Source: Nocardioides albidus (GTDB taxonomy: Bacteria > Actinomycetota > Actinomycetes > Propionibacteriales > Nocardioidaceae). Taken from it: a stretch of 36,520 nt of DNA. The stretch's first letter is position 1. Each line of letters opens with the position of its first letter. Below the pieces are notes generated by a model, which made no database searches, was not told the DNA's origin, and was given only the letters and a program-made list of their open reading frames with translations. The stretch covers positions 321,091 to 357,610 of the forward strand of contig NZ_VDMP01000024.1 of the NCBI RefSeq assembly GCF_006335005.1, written 5' to 3'. Made by a program: the position numbers and the translations under genes. Of this stretch, positions 11,501 through 17,685 are shown one piece after another.

Positions 11501-13145
11501 CGGGCAGGACGGCGTCGACGTGGTGCTCGGCCAGGACGGCAACGACGCGATCAGTGGTGGCGGCGACGACGACTACATCGAGGGCAACGGCGGAGCCGAC
11601 AGCATCCACGGTGACGTCGCCCTCTCCGGGACCGAGATCGTGGCCGCACCGGCGGGCGCGGCCTGGACCACCCCGGACGTGGACGGCGCCGCGGTCACAG
11701 CGGGCCAGGACGACATCACCGGCGGCTGGAGCCGCCAGGCGTATCGCGACGGCGACGACGTCATCCACGGCGACGGCGACGACGACTTCGTCGTGGCCGA
11801 CAACGGCTCGATCGCCCGCGTCGTGGAGGACGACCACACCGAGCAGGTCTACTCCGAGCGCTACGGCGCCCTGCGCACCGGTCACGCCAAGGTCCGTGTC
11901 GCCGGTGGGGGAGCGAGCTCGACCCGGTTCTGCCCGACGACGGGCACCAGCACGACCTCGACATGCGAGGTGAGCGGTGCCTGGGGAGCCGACACCGTGG
12001 ACGGCGACGACGGTCAGGACGTCCTGTACGGACAGGACGGCCCGGACCGGATCCAGGGCGGGGGAGGCGACGACGACATCTACGGCGAGCTCGGTGAGGA
12101 CGTACTGTCCGGCAACGACGGCGAGGACGCGATCCTCGGCGACCGCGGCGGCGTGCAGAACCGCTACGAGGACGGCTCGGACTCCGTGTCGACGACGCTG
12201 AACCAGCCGCCGGCGGTCACCTACCGCTCGCGGCTCGACGGATCGGTGAGCCGCGAGGCCGACCTGCATCACGACGTCGACGGCACCGACCTCGTCGGCT
12301 CGGCCACGAGCACGAAGATGCCACTCGACGGGATCGCCTACGGCGGCGCCGACCGGATCCGCGGCGGGAACGGGCACGACTCGATCCACGCCGGTGCCGG
12401 CGCCGACCTGGCCAACGGCGATGCCGGGGGCGACGTGGTGTTCGGCGACCGGGGCAACGACCTGATCTGGGGCGGCGTGGGCCGCGCCTGTGTGCCGACC
12501 GACATCGCCTGCCTGGCCGACCCGGGCACGGACGGCTCCCTGATCGACCACCTCGCCGGCGGCAAGGACGCCGACATCATCGACTGGCGCCCGCGCGGCG
12601 TCTACGGTGTCGGCCCGGCCCACACGGGGCGCACCTGCACCACCGGCACGGTGCCGGTGACGACCAAGAAGGGCGGGCCCACCACCGATCCGTGCTCGTG
12701 GTTCGAGATGACCGACCGCGCCAACGACGTCGACGGGACCCCGTCGTCCTTCGACGACAACCAGCACCACCAGGGCGTCGACTGGATCTACGGCGGGTGG
12801 GACCGCGACGTCATGCAGGGCGATGTCGCGGACAACGGCCCCAACCCGGGTGACCGGCTGATCGACTGGTCGGGTGTCTACAACCTCTACAGCCACTGCA
12901 ACGCGGCCTACGGCGGGTTCAACGACATCCGGATCCAGGCGCCGTCGGTGGAGGACTTCCTGCAGGACTGGGCCTTCGGGATCGGCGCCGGACGCTCGGC
13001 CACGGACGTCCTCACGCCCGGCACCTCCGCGCACGACGAGCTCGCGCTGGTGACGAACGCGGACGCCAAGGCCCACGGCAACGGCAGCGCCTACCCGACC
13101 ACGCCGGGACACTTCGACGACCCCAATGCCTGCGACGGGTTCTGA
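2520..13145 (+). CDS. Giant secreted protein with RTX-like calcium-binding repeats (3541 aa)
   Basis: The start ATG 2520 gives a clear Sec signal peptide: MKACRR, a hydrophobic core at residues 8-25, and an ARA/ASA cleavage site near 32-34. Residues about 35-2080 form a long beta-rich, Gly/Asp/Thr-rich region I cannot assign as a whole. Within it are two copies of a ~43-residue motif (starting at residues 491 and 866) and a fibronectin-III-like segment (about 1261-1375). Residues about 1800-1980 alternate hydrophobic and small residues like amphipathic beta strands. From about residue 2085 to 3440 there are RTX-type GGxGxDxxxG repeats, densest at 2441-2575. RTX nonapeptides bind calcium and fold on export where calcium is high. 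The C-terminal 100 residues lack the repeat and hold several Cys. A surface or exoprotein role is inferred; the function is unknown. No frameshift was seen over 10.6 kb. Confidence 0.9.
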   Translation: MKACRRAFVAPILSLATVAALGLAVPPPAARASAPDDTTAAITGLFDRLAAEFLPQVASSTALSQQLPTLAVTPAGSVGLATAFGDALAPGGQLADADTKTNLNELTSYIDGADGDGWTFTATKPTAQSITVGFQRTVATDAGLDIRSDDGTLSLSTGSGIDVTGTLSGSFTFGYDASRGLASLTSPSLSIATTADLPDGKQLNAGLGILGVKVVGTAGDTDYHLTSNVVTTWANPDNDAAGTLAFDNPDTPAVDDGELAADGAGTGIVTAARTGSLAGHLVAEPRANDRVANLPSVGGTVDLSSTSPATFETPSVSAVVPDAAKPFLTLTPRDLAAGLSQAASAIIGMQDAGDGNLPLMRGSIGNAIDAVGGIKAFLADQVPDADTNDHTPGQPKFASLQDMLAALDTAAYASSGWSIDVLGGADAATFDAATKVVGFTIRTTRSGKSDLELNILGAPTTGIGTYSATGLTATGVDLDGPQGTGGAELVGRRVSAGTSYGTIASIDSEHALTLTADGWSNGEPTDGTVFSIQAADPKTGAPELAGTLEATTGIATANADTSTATVTPDVTVTLPMALDLRAPLTYVNGDGDTVPDCDPGAGTAPCPFQQVDDSGLARVISSLPLAGDRIMLRRSARDVLVADADITSPVQIQTSSGFLALSIGGKVEMTVPDGQHLQTLALTGSGDIPIPAFVEQVRQQAVRTSASPDDVFTQTLGGSVKATLDISVDDAPDAFADGENSTSVALAASVAALADGIGAGEVTVTPADATRAALLKALNFEPDNPTSLFGGVQSALQKVGSELTSLVGGGLDTPIPFVGSSVGQLIGAGTSGAGGVTYEQHDSSGDVPATTWLTDAETEFDDAYVGRQVVVGSTLATVIGRTTHTLVLAPRFTTEPADGTPYLVENELLGAVHRLQQLTPDSLQDTIAMAEDALGSDSTIDFGLVDANGGSAGGEQLRLDLTWHRAYGVARPVNLQFGDQQLVGGTAGGELSVEASGTVTLRLLVPLTTEAMLDPVNKTLIDRSATAIDLDVEVTADPARLGADIGPISVALGTEPDPGSFHAGFGVEIKGATATGTAKIADFFSGGFDVGVTDGDACAADAVIVCADFPVYVNGAKVPANNLTVTSTMGAGDDLADVFGDTSTAVVLPSGLQSILEGTPFKFDTLAEGLQQYLFYAETALRTASNDGEMPIVGKDLQAGADFMGATRAKIDQFITENGDPTTVGGARTLLTTTLANKLGVVVNGATGIQVDFSCRRTLDPPSPAPTAAATGAADGDTTTYVYKVVTTFKDAANNEHDSVPSEASAAVTNAATLSATKYNTVTWTAVDTATSYKILRATQTDSGTSAYTWVGTVTKPTVTFEDKGTMSTAYTAQTAAYRLDAGPCADDDSLTEIDGVTLGLVLGQGDVSAANGCQDSGSRGNCAGGKLPIDLGLPGLSLKTGEGGSVSGKVGWALDVKIGLSRSKGFYIDTADANEFEVGAALQLDQAANANDPDLKAQLSIVNVDVTKKSNTPEFVGHFGIDIKDGDDALTLAEIGRARIADTIVVSLAAKVDIDWHLAASVDAALPGVSADFKLTWAWGAGSGNTPADTSGLKIAFNHVTLDAGAFFGKALKPYLQQLIDATKPLQPIIDTIFTPMPVISDLSKAAGGDEVTIASLAETFNTLAGGPKIKPFLDAIKTVKELLAGVKCDGNTCGVDIGSFNLLADRAATTNSTAGNAKTLIDKQGPSYQPNAGATQQINAKDASNQLASKVQPKASLTSGIAIPVIEDPTILFELITGGDIALVEFDSGPLSLGFQFQKSFGPIYAPPPVMMVIGGGASVELRIAAGFDTYGIRRAIETGEAAQVLDSLYFKTVDKNGVPIPVVRFTGYLEAGASVSIGVLEVGVVGGIKLTVGFYWNDPNNDGKFRLFEFAAAVANNPICLFNVGGELSLYIKVFVEIGVSPFSVSFDFTLINIKLLDFNLKPNCTPPPPRLGGTEGGVLYVFAGKLGGGGPRGDPFWAANNKDETWVVRQVPAYSQDGADHAAAVEVRGLGITESFPDTAEKPIHTVVLDGRGYAGKLTVTFTGGSAPVAGAKPVAFTKKAVVFTGSGDDIIRTGEGDSWVDSGGGVDSVVTMDRTDLSKPADSVQAHVAGGPKGDNITVGNGKDTVTGDGSLVASSKARKVDLAPEKPGQTDLPDPIDVATLADPADAQLFDPGLSDPGADQIAAGLGQVRLSGNGGIDTIGTANDSILADSQGIKGTTKEALYRAHSSVLVGGAGGDVMKSGSADDEVYTGSYAKIDETGEGAGDAAGDVNTVDSGIGSDKVYGSNGRDFVTTGSLPAQKAVVYGGGASDVLSGGRGSDEIYGGPGDDYVIAAPATVGAPGSITDELGSARDVDVLPGAGGSPKLLVGGTGSDRIYGSDGTSTIFGDTTVDKCVEQSDPVSKEPGQTTVPADAADLIIGGNGVDTVNAGGGDDWVHAGGAGDLVCGNAGNDHLYLGDGDDLAYGGSGSDQGYGEAGADRVYGNTGADWLYGGADADRIQGNDGVDWLDGGTEADVLLGGTSKAGLADVADTVLGGGGADRLIGDNAQTDQPAGAAYPTDLGSADSSLGGGDYLAGGDDGDLVYGGLGNDRGYGGAGDDVIEGNAGTDRIWGETGDDDVTGGSSELASGLFAGSEPGRPDSDDFLYGGNGQDVIAGDNARIVRTGDAHPVMAGRGLAVSRGVDLADEGAGSPSATLFGGDTIEGGDEADVVFGQRGGDAILLDAGADYGEGGPGTDSVGGGSGDDDIVGGSFTPASGVAPNLTGQPDAGDTLAGDAGQDVLLGDNGSLTRPLVALPSELVPLTFDRVAVQRLVAPYDLGDAPVGGTSGADTMTGGEDADLLLGQGGDDRADGGADADYAEGGQGSDLVLGGGEDDDLAGGSSASTTTNAAGGIGQPDGADDVYGGSGSDLVIGDNGMLTRAAAERDWRTERSDALQSALVPGRRIVLHDLNGVVPAAANGTHSGGDAISGQDGVDVVLGQDGNDAISGGGDDDYIEGNGGADSIHGDVALSGTEIVAAPAGAAWTTPDVDGAAVTAGQDDITGGWSRQAYRDGDDVIHGDGDDDFVVADNGSIARVVEDDHTEQVYSERYGALRTGHAKVRVAGGGASSTRFCPTTGTSTTSTCEVSGAWGADTVDGDDGQDVLYGQDGPDRIQGGGGDDDIYGELGEDVLSGNDGEDAILGDRGGVQNRYEDGSDSVSTTLNQPPAVTYRSRLDGSVSREADLHHDVDGTDLVGSATSTKMPLDGIAYGGADRIRGGNGHDSIHAGAGADLANGDAGGDVVFGDRGNDLIWGGVGRACVPTDIACLADPGTDGSLIDHLAGGKDADIIDWRPRGVYGVGPAHTGRTCTTGTVPVTTKKGGPTTDPCSWFEMTDRANDVDGTPSSFDDNQHHQGVDWIYGGWDRDVMQGDVADNGPNPGDRLIDWSGVYNLYSHCNAAYGGFNDIRIQAPSVEDFLQDWAFGIGAGRSATDVLTPGTSAHDELALVTNADAKAHGNGSAYPTTPGHFDDPNACDGF
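3990..4118 (+). repeat. First copy of a ~43-residue internal motif in the giant protein
   Basis: Residues 491-533 run GRRVSAGTSYGTIASIDSEH, then ALTLTADGW, a G-x-P-x-DGT turn and VFSIQ. The spacing matches a second copy at residues 866-905 (GRQVVVGSTLATVIGRTTHT, then LVLAPRF, EPADGT, PYLVE). The two copies are 375 residues apart and diverged, so this is an old domain duplication. Confidence 0.6.
5115..5237 (+). repeat. Second copy of the ~43-residue internal motif in the giant protein
   Basis: Residues 866-905 share with the copy at 491 the order G-R-x-V, a short strand, a T-I/V turn, the HxLxL strand, the [E/P]-P-x-DGT turn and a closing hydrophobic strand. I do not recognise the family. 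Confidence 0.6.
8784..12838 (+). repeat. RTX-like Gly/Asp nonapeptide repeat region (protein repeat)
   Basis: This encodes residues about 2085-3440 of the giant protein. The motif GGxGxDxhxG (h hydrophobic) recurs dozens of times, for example GGNGVDTVNAGGGDDWVHAG and YGGADADRIQGNDGVDWLDG. Each half-turn of the parallel beta-roll expected from this motif would bind calcium through the Asp residues. The blocks are interrupted by non-repetitive inserts of 30-70 residues. Confidence 0.85.
10455..11726 (+). repeat. Higher-order ~128-164-residue super-repeat inside the RTX region
   Basis: Units begin with GGS or GGW at residues 2646, 2774, 2904 and 3068, giving spacings of 128, 130 and 164. Within most units the order is the same: GGSS, a Gly/Pro spacer, a D-D-x-x-GGxGxD turn, then [GA]DN[GA]x[LI][TAV]R, a 40-65-residue variable insert, then GGD..DVVxGQ.G.D, DYxEG and DDDxxGG. 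The variable inserts sit at the same place in each unit, like loops of a repeated domain. The longest unit has an extra segment before residue 3068. Confidence 0.7.
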
Positions 13146-13499
13146 CCGGGGGCGCCGTCGCAGCAGATCCGAGCCCGATGTATCACGGTCGTCCCGGCGC
13201 TCTCCTTGAAGTGAGCGGCCCGTAGAAGACGGGACCCCGAACCACCTCAGGGACTCGAACGTGACCGACATCGTCAAGCTCCCGCGTCCGGCCACCAGGT
13301 CCGACGCATGCGTCAACCAACACGTCAACCGGGCCGGACGAGGGTCCTGGAGTGGTCGACGCGGAGGCTTAAAGAACCGAGCATTTCCGGTACAGGCGGC
13401 CTGCCGCGGCGCTACGGTGGTCTGCACTCGGGGGCGGGGCTCCAGCCCGTCTCGGGGAGCGGAGCGTTTGGGGGCGCTCGGAGCCCGAAGGAATGCGTC
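13146..13499 (+). promoter_or_regulatory. 354-bp gene-free region between the giant gene and the SARP-like regulator
   Basis: No convincing gene was found here. Frames that run through it lack a ribosome site and read as low-complexity Arg/Gly/Pro. Features visible: a direct repeat CGTCAACC at 13311-13318 and 13323-13330; a relatively AT-rich island at about 13368-13395, with TTAAAG and, 16 bases on, TACAGG, which could be a weak promoter; and GAAGGA at 13487-13492, seven bases before ATG 13500. No strong terminator hairpin for the upstream gene is visible. Confidence 0.5.
13311..13330 (+). repeat. 8-bp direct repeat (CGTCAACC x2, 12-bp period), possible operator
   Basis: Two identical CGTCAACC copies are separated by four bases, with a related CGTCAAG at 13272-13278. 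SARP-type regulators bind short direct repeats about one helical turn apart. The period here is 12, not the usual 11, and the SARP-like gene itself starts 170 bp downstream, so autoregulation is possible but unproven. Confidence 0.3.
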
Positions 13500-16472
13500 A
13501 TGTTGAAGGTGCATGTAGCTGCGACCCATCCGACCTCGAGCATCGCCCCTGCCCCGATGGCGGGCGAGCCGGATGTGCCGTCGGATCGCCCGCGCCACCG
13601 CGTGCTCCCACCGCCCGACGTGCGGATACCGCTGTGTCGAGGTCAGGTCCGTCCCCGCCTCCTGGCTGCGCTCGATCGTGTCCTGGGCGTGCGCCTGCTG
13701 GTCGTCGCCGCGCCGCCGGGCTGGGGCAAGACGACCGTCCTCGCCCAGTGGGCGCGACAGGCGTCCGTCGATGTGGCGTGGTGGCGAGCCGACCCTGAGC
13801 CGGCGGATCCGGTGGCCGACCTGTTGACCGGTCTGGCCGCCGCACTCCGGCCCCGTTGTCCACGGCTCGCGCGCACGCCGAGCCTCGATGAGCTCGTTGC
13901 CGCCCTGGACGGAATCGGGGATCCGGTGGTGATCGTCATCGACGACTTCGAGAGCATCGCGGACGACCGGGTCGGGGCGGTCCTGGAGCGGCTGCTGCTC
14001 GCGACCCCCGATCGCGTGCATGTCATGATCGGCAGCCGCGTGCAGCCGGTGCTCAACCTCGCGCGGTCGGAGCTGCCCAGCCTGGTCGTCGGGGCGCGTG
14101 AGCTGCGGTTCCGGGCCGACGAGGTCGCCGAGCTGTTCCGGGCGCACGGGAGCGCGGCGCTCGACTTCGACGAGTCCCACGCCGTCGCCGACGAGACCGA
14201 CGGCTGGGCGGCGGCGCTGCACCTGACCCTGCTGGCGTCCGACACTCGGGGATCTCGGACCCGCACCCCCGTTCTGAGCGACGTCATCAGGCATGCGGGG
14301 GGCTACGTCGATCGCACGTTCATCCGCGGACTGGACGCCGACGAGCTGGCCCTGCTCCGGGCGACCGCTCCGTTCGAGACGCTGCTCGGCGAGTACGGCG
14401 ACGAGTTCGCCGGCCTCAGCGGAAGCGAGGAGGTCCTGGCGCGTCTGGTGCGTCGTGGCGTCGTGATCGCGAACCCGAGCGGTCCGGGTGGCTCGCTCCC
14501 CAAGGTGGTGCGTGGCCATCTGTTGGCGGGCATCGCGGCCGACGAGGGCAGACAGGGGCTCGAGCGGCGCTTCCGCGCCGTCGGCGCCTTCCTCTCCGGT
14601 CGGGTCGACGGGTCGTCCGGCTCCGTCGCCCGCACCGAGGCCGCCGCAGCGGCTCGCGCCTGGGCCGCCGGCGGCGCGTGGACCGAGGCCCTGGCGCTGC
14701 TGACCGCACACTGGCGTGACGTCGTCGACGGCGAGCTCGGCTGGTTGCGCGAGGCGCCCCACGACCTCGCGGCGCATCCGCTCGTCAGGACCGCGCTGGC
14801 GGAGGAGGCCGCCCGGCGCGGCAACCTCCGCGTGGCTCGTGACCTCCTGGAGCAGGGACCCTCGCCGGACCACCCGGAGGCTGGCGCGACCGCCGCGCGG
14901 TTGGACCGGTTCTGCCGGATGTGGACCGAGGGGGACCTGCAGCCCGACCGGCGGTGGTTCGAGCTGCTTCGCAGCGCCGTACGACGCCCGAACCCGGACC
15001 GCGCAGCGGCACTCGGTGGACAGGAGCGCTCCGTCCTCGCTCTCCTCGAACACGTCATCGCCGGCGACCTCACCGCGGCCCGCGACGGCGTCGCCCGATG
15101 GCGGTCCCAGGTCACCGACCCCGTCCTGGGCTGCGTCTTCGACCTCGTCGATCTCGCCCTCCACCCGGCGGCCAGGCTGGACGCGAGCGACATCGCCGAG
15201 AACGGCCACGACCTCGGACTGCCGTGGGTGGCGAGGCTGGCGACCGGGGTTTCTCATCGGAGCACGCCTGACCTCATCGCCGCGGACGTCGCATCGGCGG
15301 ACGCGCGCGGCGACGTCTGGGGCGCTCTGCTGCTCACCCTGGTCCGGGGGTACGCCGAGCTGACCGCGAGGGTTCCTGCCGGCCTCGTCTTCGAGGACGC
15401 CGCCCGCCGCTGCCGAGAGCTCGATGCACCGGCCCTGGAGGCTTGGGCGCGCAGCGGACTCGCGCTCGCCGACGTCGGAGCGCTCCTACCCGATGCGGCC
15501 CGCGAGGCGGAGTCGGCCGTCGGGTTCGCCCACAGCGCACAGGTTCCCGGCGCACTGGCGCTGGCACGTCTCGCCCTGGCCCGTTCTCGCCCCGACCCGG
15601 CGATGGAAGACGGAGCGAGGGAGGAGTTGGCGGAGCTGGGCGTGCCCTTCCCGGACACCGAGCGTCCCCTCACCGGGGCGGGGCTCGCCACGGTGGTCGG
15701 AGATCGCACACCGCCGGTGTCGGTGAAGTGCTTCGGTGGCTTCCGGTTCGAGGTCGGTGGCTCGCCGGCCGACCTGAACGGCGTACGACCGCGCGCGCGA
15801 ACGCTGCTGCGGCTGCTCGCCTTGCACGCCGGGAGCCCCGTGCACCGCGAGGTGATCGCCGACGGGATGTGGCCGCACCTCGACGCCGCCGCCGCGCTGC
15901 ACAACCTGCACGTGTGCATATCCGGCCTGCGGACCGCGCTCGAGCCGGGCGCGGCCCGCGGCGCCAATCGGCTCCTGGTGCGGGACGGGGACCGCTACCT
16001 GCTGGCCCTGCCCGACGGGAGCGAGTGCGACGTCAGGTCCTTCGAGGACGACCTCGTCGCGGCCGACCTGGCCTGCGCGGGACACTCCGTCGACGCGGCC
16101 GTCCTGCATCTCGGGTCGGCGCTCGACCGCTATGTGGGCGACCTGCTGCCCGAGGACGGACCGGCGGAGTGGGTGCTGCCGCGCCGTGAGCACCTGCGGG
16201 GGCGCGCCGCCGAGGCCGCACTCCAGCTCGGTCGACTGCACCTGGAGTGCCGTCGGCCCGACGAGGCAGCAACGGCTGCGCGACGCAGCATCGAGATCGA
16301 CGGCTGGCGGGACGCGGCCTGGCGACTGCTGATCAAGGCCTGCGACAGCGCCGGAGACTCTGCCGAGGCGCAGCGCGCGCGACAGGGCTACCTGGCCGTG
16401 CTGACCTCGCTCGGCGTGGTCGACGACGCCGTCAGTTCTGTGGGGCCGGGCGGGACAGCTCGCCGCCGATGA
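13500..16472 (+). CDS. Large ATPase transcriptional regulator with C-terminal SARP-type DNA-binding and BTAD domains (990 aa)
   Basis: I chose ATG 13500 because GAAGGA lies seven bases upstream; the longer in-frame ATG at 13308 has no ribosome site and adds 64 low-complexity residues. Residues 71-78 (APPGWGKT) form a Walker A and the Asp pair 148-149 in VIVIDDFE a Walker B, as in the STAND/MalT-type ATPases of large LuxR-family regulators. The middle (about 300-735) is alpha-helical and TPR-like. Residues about 738-830 (VSVKCFGGFRFEV, then RPRARTLLRLLA) match the OmpR-like winged helix of SARP proteins, followed by a BTAD at about 844-985. In SARP regulators the DNA-binding domain is usually N-terminal; here it is C-terminal. 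A large regulator near the injection-system genes recalls the Streptomyces CIS cluster. The ligand is unknown. The last 41 bp overlap the convergent gene. Confidence 0.85.
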   Translation: MLKVHVAATHPTSSIAPAPMAGEPDVPSDRPRHRVLPPPDVRIPLCRGQVRPRLLAALDRVLGVRLLVVAAPPGWGKTTVLAQWARQASVDVAWWRADPEPADPVADLLTGLAAALRPRCPRLARTPSLDELVAALDGIGDPVVIVIDDFESIADDRVGAVLERLLLATPDRVHVMIGSRVQPVLNLARSELPSLVVGARELRFRADEVAELFRAHGSAALDFDESHAVADETDGWAAALHLTLLASDTRGSRTRTPVLSDVIRHAGGYVDRTFIRGLDADELALLRATAPFETLLGEYGDEFAGLSGSEEVLARLVRRGVVIANPSGPGGSLPKVVRGHLLAGIAADEGRQGLERRFRAVGAFLSGRVDGSSGSVARTEAAAAARAWAAGGAWTEALALLTAHWRDVVDGELGWLREAPHDLAAHPLVRTALAEEAARRGNLRVARDLLEQGPSPDHPEAGATAARLDRFCRMWTEGDLQPDRRWFELLRSAVRRPNPDRAAALGGQERSVLALLEHVIAGDLTAARDGVARWRSQVTDPVLGCVFDLVDLALHPAARLDASDIAENGHDLGLPWVARLATGVSHRSTPDLIAADVASADARGDVWGALLLTLVRGYAELTARVPAGLVFEDAARRCRELDAPALEAWARSGLALADVGALLPDAAREAESAVGFAHSAQVPGALALARLALARSRPDPAMEDGAREELAELGVPFPDTERPLTGAGLATVVGDRTPPVSVKCFGGFRFEVGGSPADLNGVRPRARTLLRLLALHAGSPVHREVIADGMWPHLDAAAALHNLHVCISGLRTALEPGAARGANRLLVRDGDRYLLALPDGSECDVRSFEDDLVAADLACAGHSVDAAVLHLGSALDRYVGDLLPEDGPAEWVLPRREHLRGRAAEAALQLGRLHLECRRPDEAATAARRSIEIDGWRDAAWRLLIKACDSAGDSAEAQRARQGYLAVLTSLGVVDDAVSSVGPGGTARRR

Positions 16473-17685
16473 GCGCTGACACGTCGCAGGTCTTGGCCGC
16501 CTCGTCGTCCGGCGGCGTGCCCGGTGTGCGGCACGTGACGTCCAGCCGGATCACCTTGTTGGCGACCACCGGTGAGACGAAGTGGAAGTCGAGATCGCGG
16601 AAGTTCTCGAGCGCGACGTCCATCTGGATGTCGCCGTCGACGAGCAGTTGCGCCCGCCCGAAGTCGCCCTGCGGGTTGCTCAGCACGACGTCGGTCATGC
16701 GGAACACGCTCTTGTCCTCGAACTCGAGCTGATCAGAGCTGCTGCCTGCTGTCACGACGTGGAGTCGCTTGCTCTGGTCGCTGATGATCTGGCTCGGCGG
16801 CGCCTCCTTGTCGGCAGCCACCTTGTCGACCGACTTCTGGGCGTCGGTCGCCGACTTGTTGGCCGACTCGGCGTTCTCCTTCGCCTCGCCGGCCGCCTGC
16901 TGCGCATCGGCGACGGCCTCCCCGACCGCGTCCCTTGCCTGGGACTCGATCGTCGGCTTCAGCAGCGTGAACCACAACGTCGCAAGGACCAGCGCCAGAG
17001 CGAGCAGGCCGACCAGCAACCAGAGCAACCACTTCGGGACGACGGGCGTCTGGACGTACGTGGCGTCCAGCTCGACCGGCGTCGTGCGCTCGGGTGCGAC
17101 CTCCACGATGAACGGGTGAGTGACGGGTTGACCCCGCCAGATCGGGCGAGGTGACCTGGCGCTGATCCGGGCGAACCGGGCTTCACCGGGCGGGATCTCG
17201 AGACCGACGGGATCGACCTTCAACGCCAGCCGACCGCCGTCGGACGCGGCCCGCACCATCACGTTGACCGGCACATTGCCGCGGTTGTCGATCGCCACCT
17301 GGTGGCGGCCGCGGCGACCCTGCGAGGTCCGCGGAACCACCTCCGCCGTCGTCTCCAGGAAGGGAAGGAGCTCGACGGTTCCCTCGGGTACGACGGCATG
17401 CTCGGGGTGCTCGGTGGGCAGCACGCTGACACCGAAGCCGTGCTCGCCCGCCGGCGTACGCGCCGAGCGCGGCGGACGGAAGGTGACCGTGGCGGTCGTC
17501 GCCGTGCCGGGGTAGAGCGAGACGGTGGACGGCTCGACGATGGCCCAGTCCGCCGGAACGCCGATCACGGAGAGCTCGTAGCCCTCGACGACCGTGCCGT
17601 TGTTGCGGATCTGGAGCGGGATGACCGCCTCCGCCCCCGGGTCGAGCCGGACCGAGGTGGAGTCGAGGCTGGCGATAGTCGTCAC
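16432..17685 (-). CDS. Single-pass membrane protein with N-terminal Ig-like region, coiled coil and C-terminal beta domain (417 aa, 'hydrolytic protein' type)
   Basis: I chose GTG at 17685 (VTTIASLDSTSVRLDPG), where the recognisable domain begins; the longer frame to 17859 adds 58 Pro/Gly-rich residues and runs over the divergent gene's start. Residues 1-210 are two Ig-like beta modules of the COG1470 type (NNGTVVEGYELSV, then NRGNVPVNVMVRA). One transmembrane helix lies at about 218-241 (WLLWLLVGLLALALVLATLW). Next comes an Ala/Lys/Glu/Asp-rich coiled coil (about 247-295) and a 120-residue beta-rich tail with a Cys pair. There is no cleavable signal peptide. No catalytic motif is visible, so 'hydrolytic' is only a legacy label. 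Similar proteins accompany actinobacterial eCIS genes. I infer a membrane partner of the system, but topology and role are not shown. Confidence 0.75.
   Translation of the reverse strand: MTTIASLDSTSVRLDPGAEAVIPLQIRNNGTVVEGYELSVIGVPADWAIVEPSTVSLYPGTATTATVTFRPPRSARTPAGEHGFGVSVLPTEHPEHAVVPEGTVELLPFLETTAEVVPRTSQGRRGRHQVAIDNRGNVPVNVMVRAASDGGRLALKVDPVGLEIPPGEARFARISARSPRPIWRGQPVTHPFIVEVAPERTTPVELDATYVQTPVVPKWLLWLLVGLLALALVLATLWFTLLKPTIESQARDAVGEAVADAQQAAGEAKENAESANKSATDAQKSVDKVAADKEAPPSQIISDQSKRLHVVTAGSSSDQLEFEDKSVFRMTDVVLSNPQGDFGRAQLLVDGDIQMDVALENFRDLDFHFVSPVVANKVIRLDVTCRTPGTPPDDEAAKTCDVSALIGGELSRPAPQN

Noticed and set aside
8784..12838. Possible CRISPR or DNA satellite array, because of the many GGCGGC-type repeats
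   Set aside because: The periodicity is protein-level (nonapeptide) with diverged DNA and no constant repeat-spacer structure.
13180..13235. GTCCCG...CGGGAC inverted repeat as terminator of the giant gene
   Set aside because: Arms of only six bases around a loop of more than 30; common by chance at this GC.
13308..13499. N-terminal 64-residue extension of the SARP-like regulator from ATG 13308
   Set aside because: No ribosome site and low-complexity residues; ATG 13500 has GAAGGA at a good distance.
10665..15257. 1530-residue minus-strand open frame spanning two plus-strand genes and the gap between
   Set aside because: It crosses the non-coding region and antisense-covers the RTX and ATPase motifs; its translation is low complexity. 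A GC-driven shadow.
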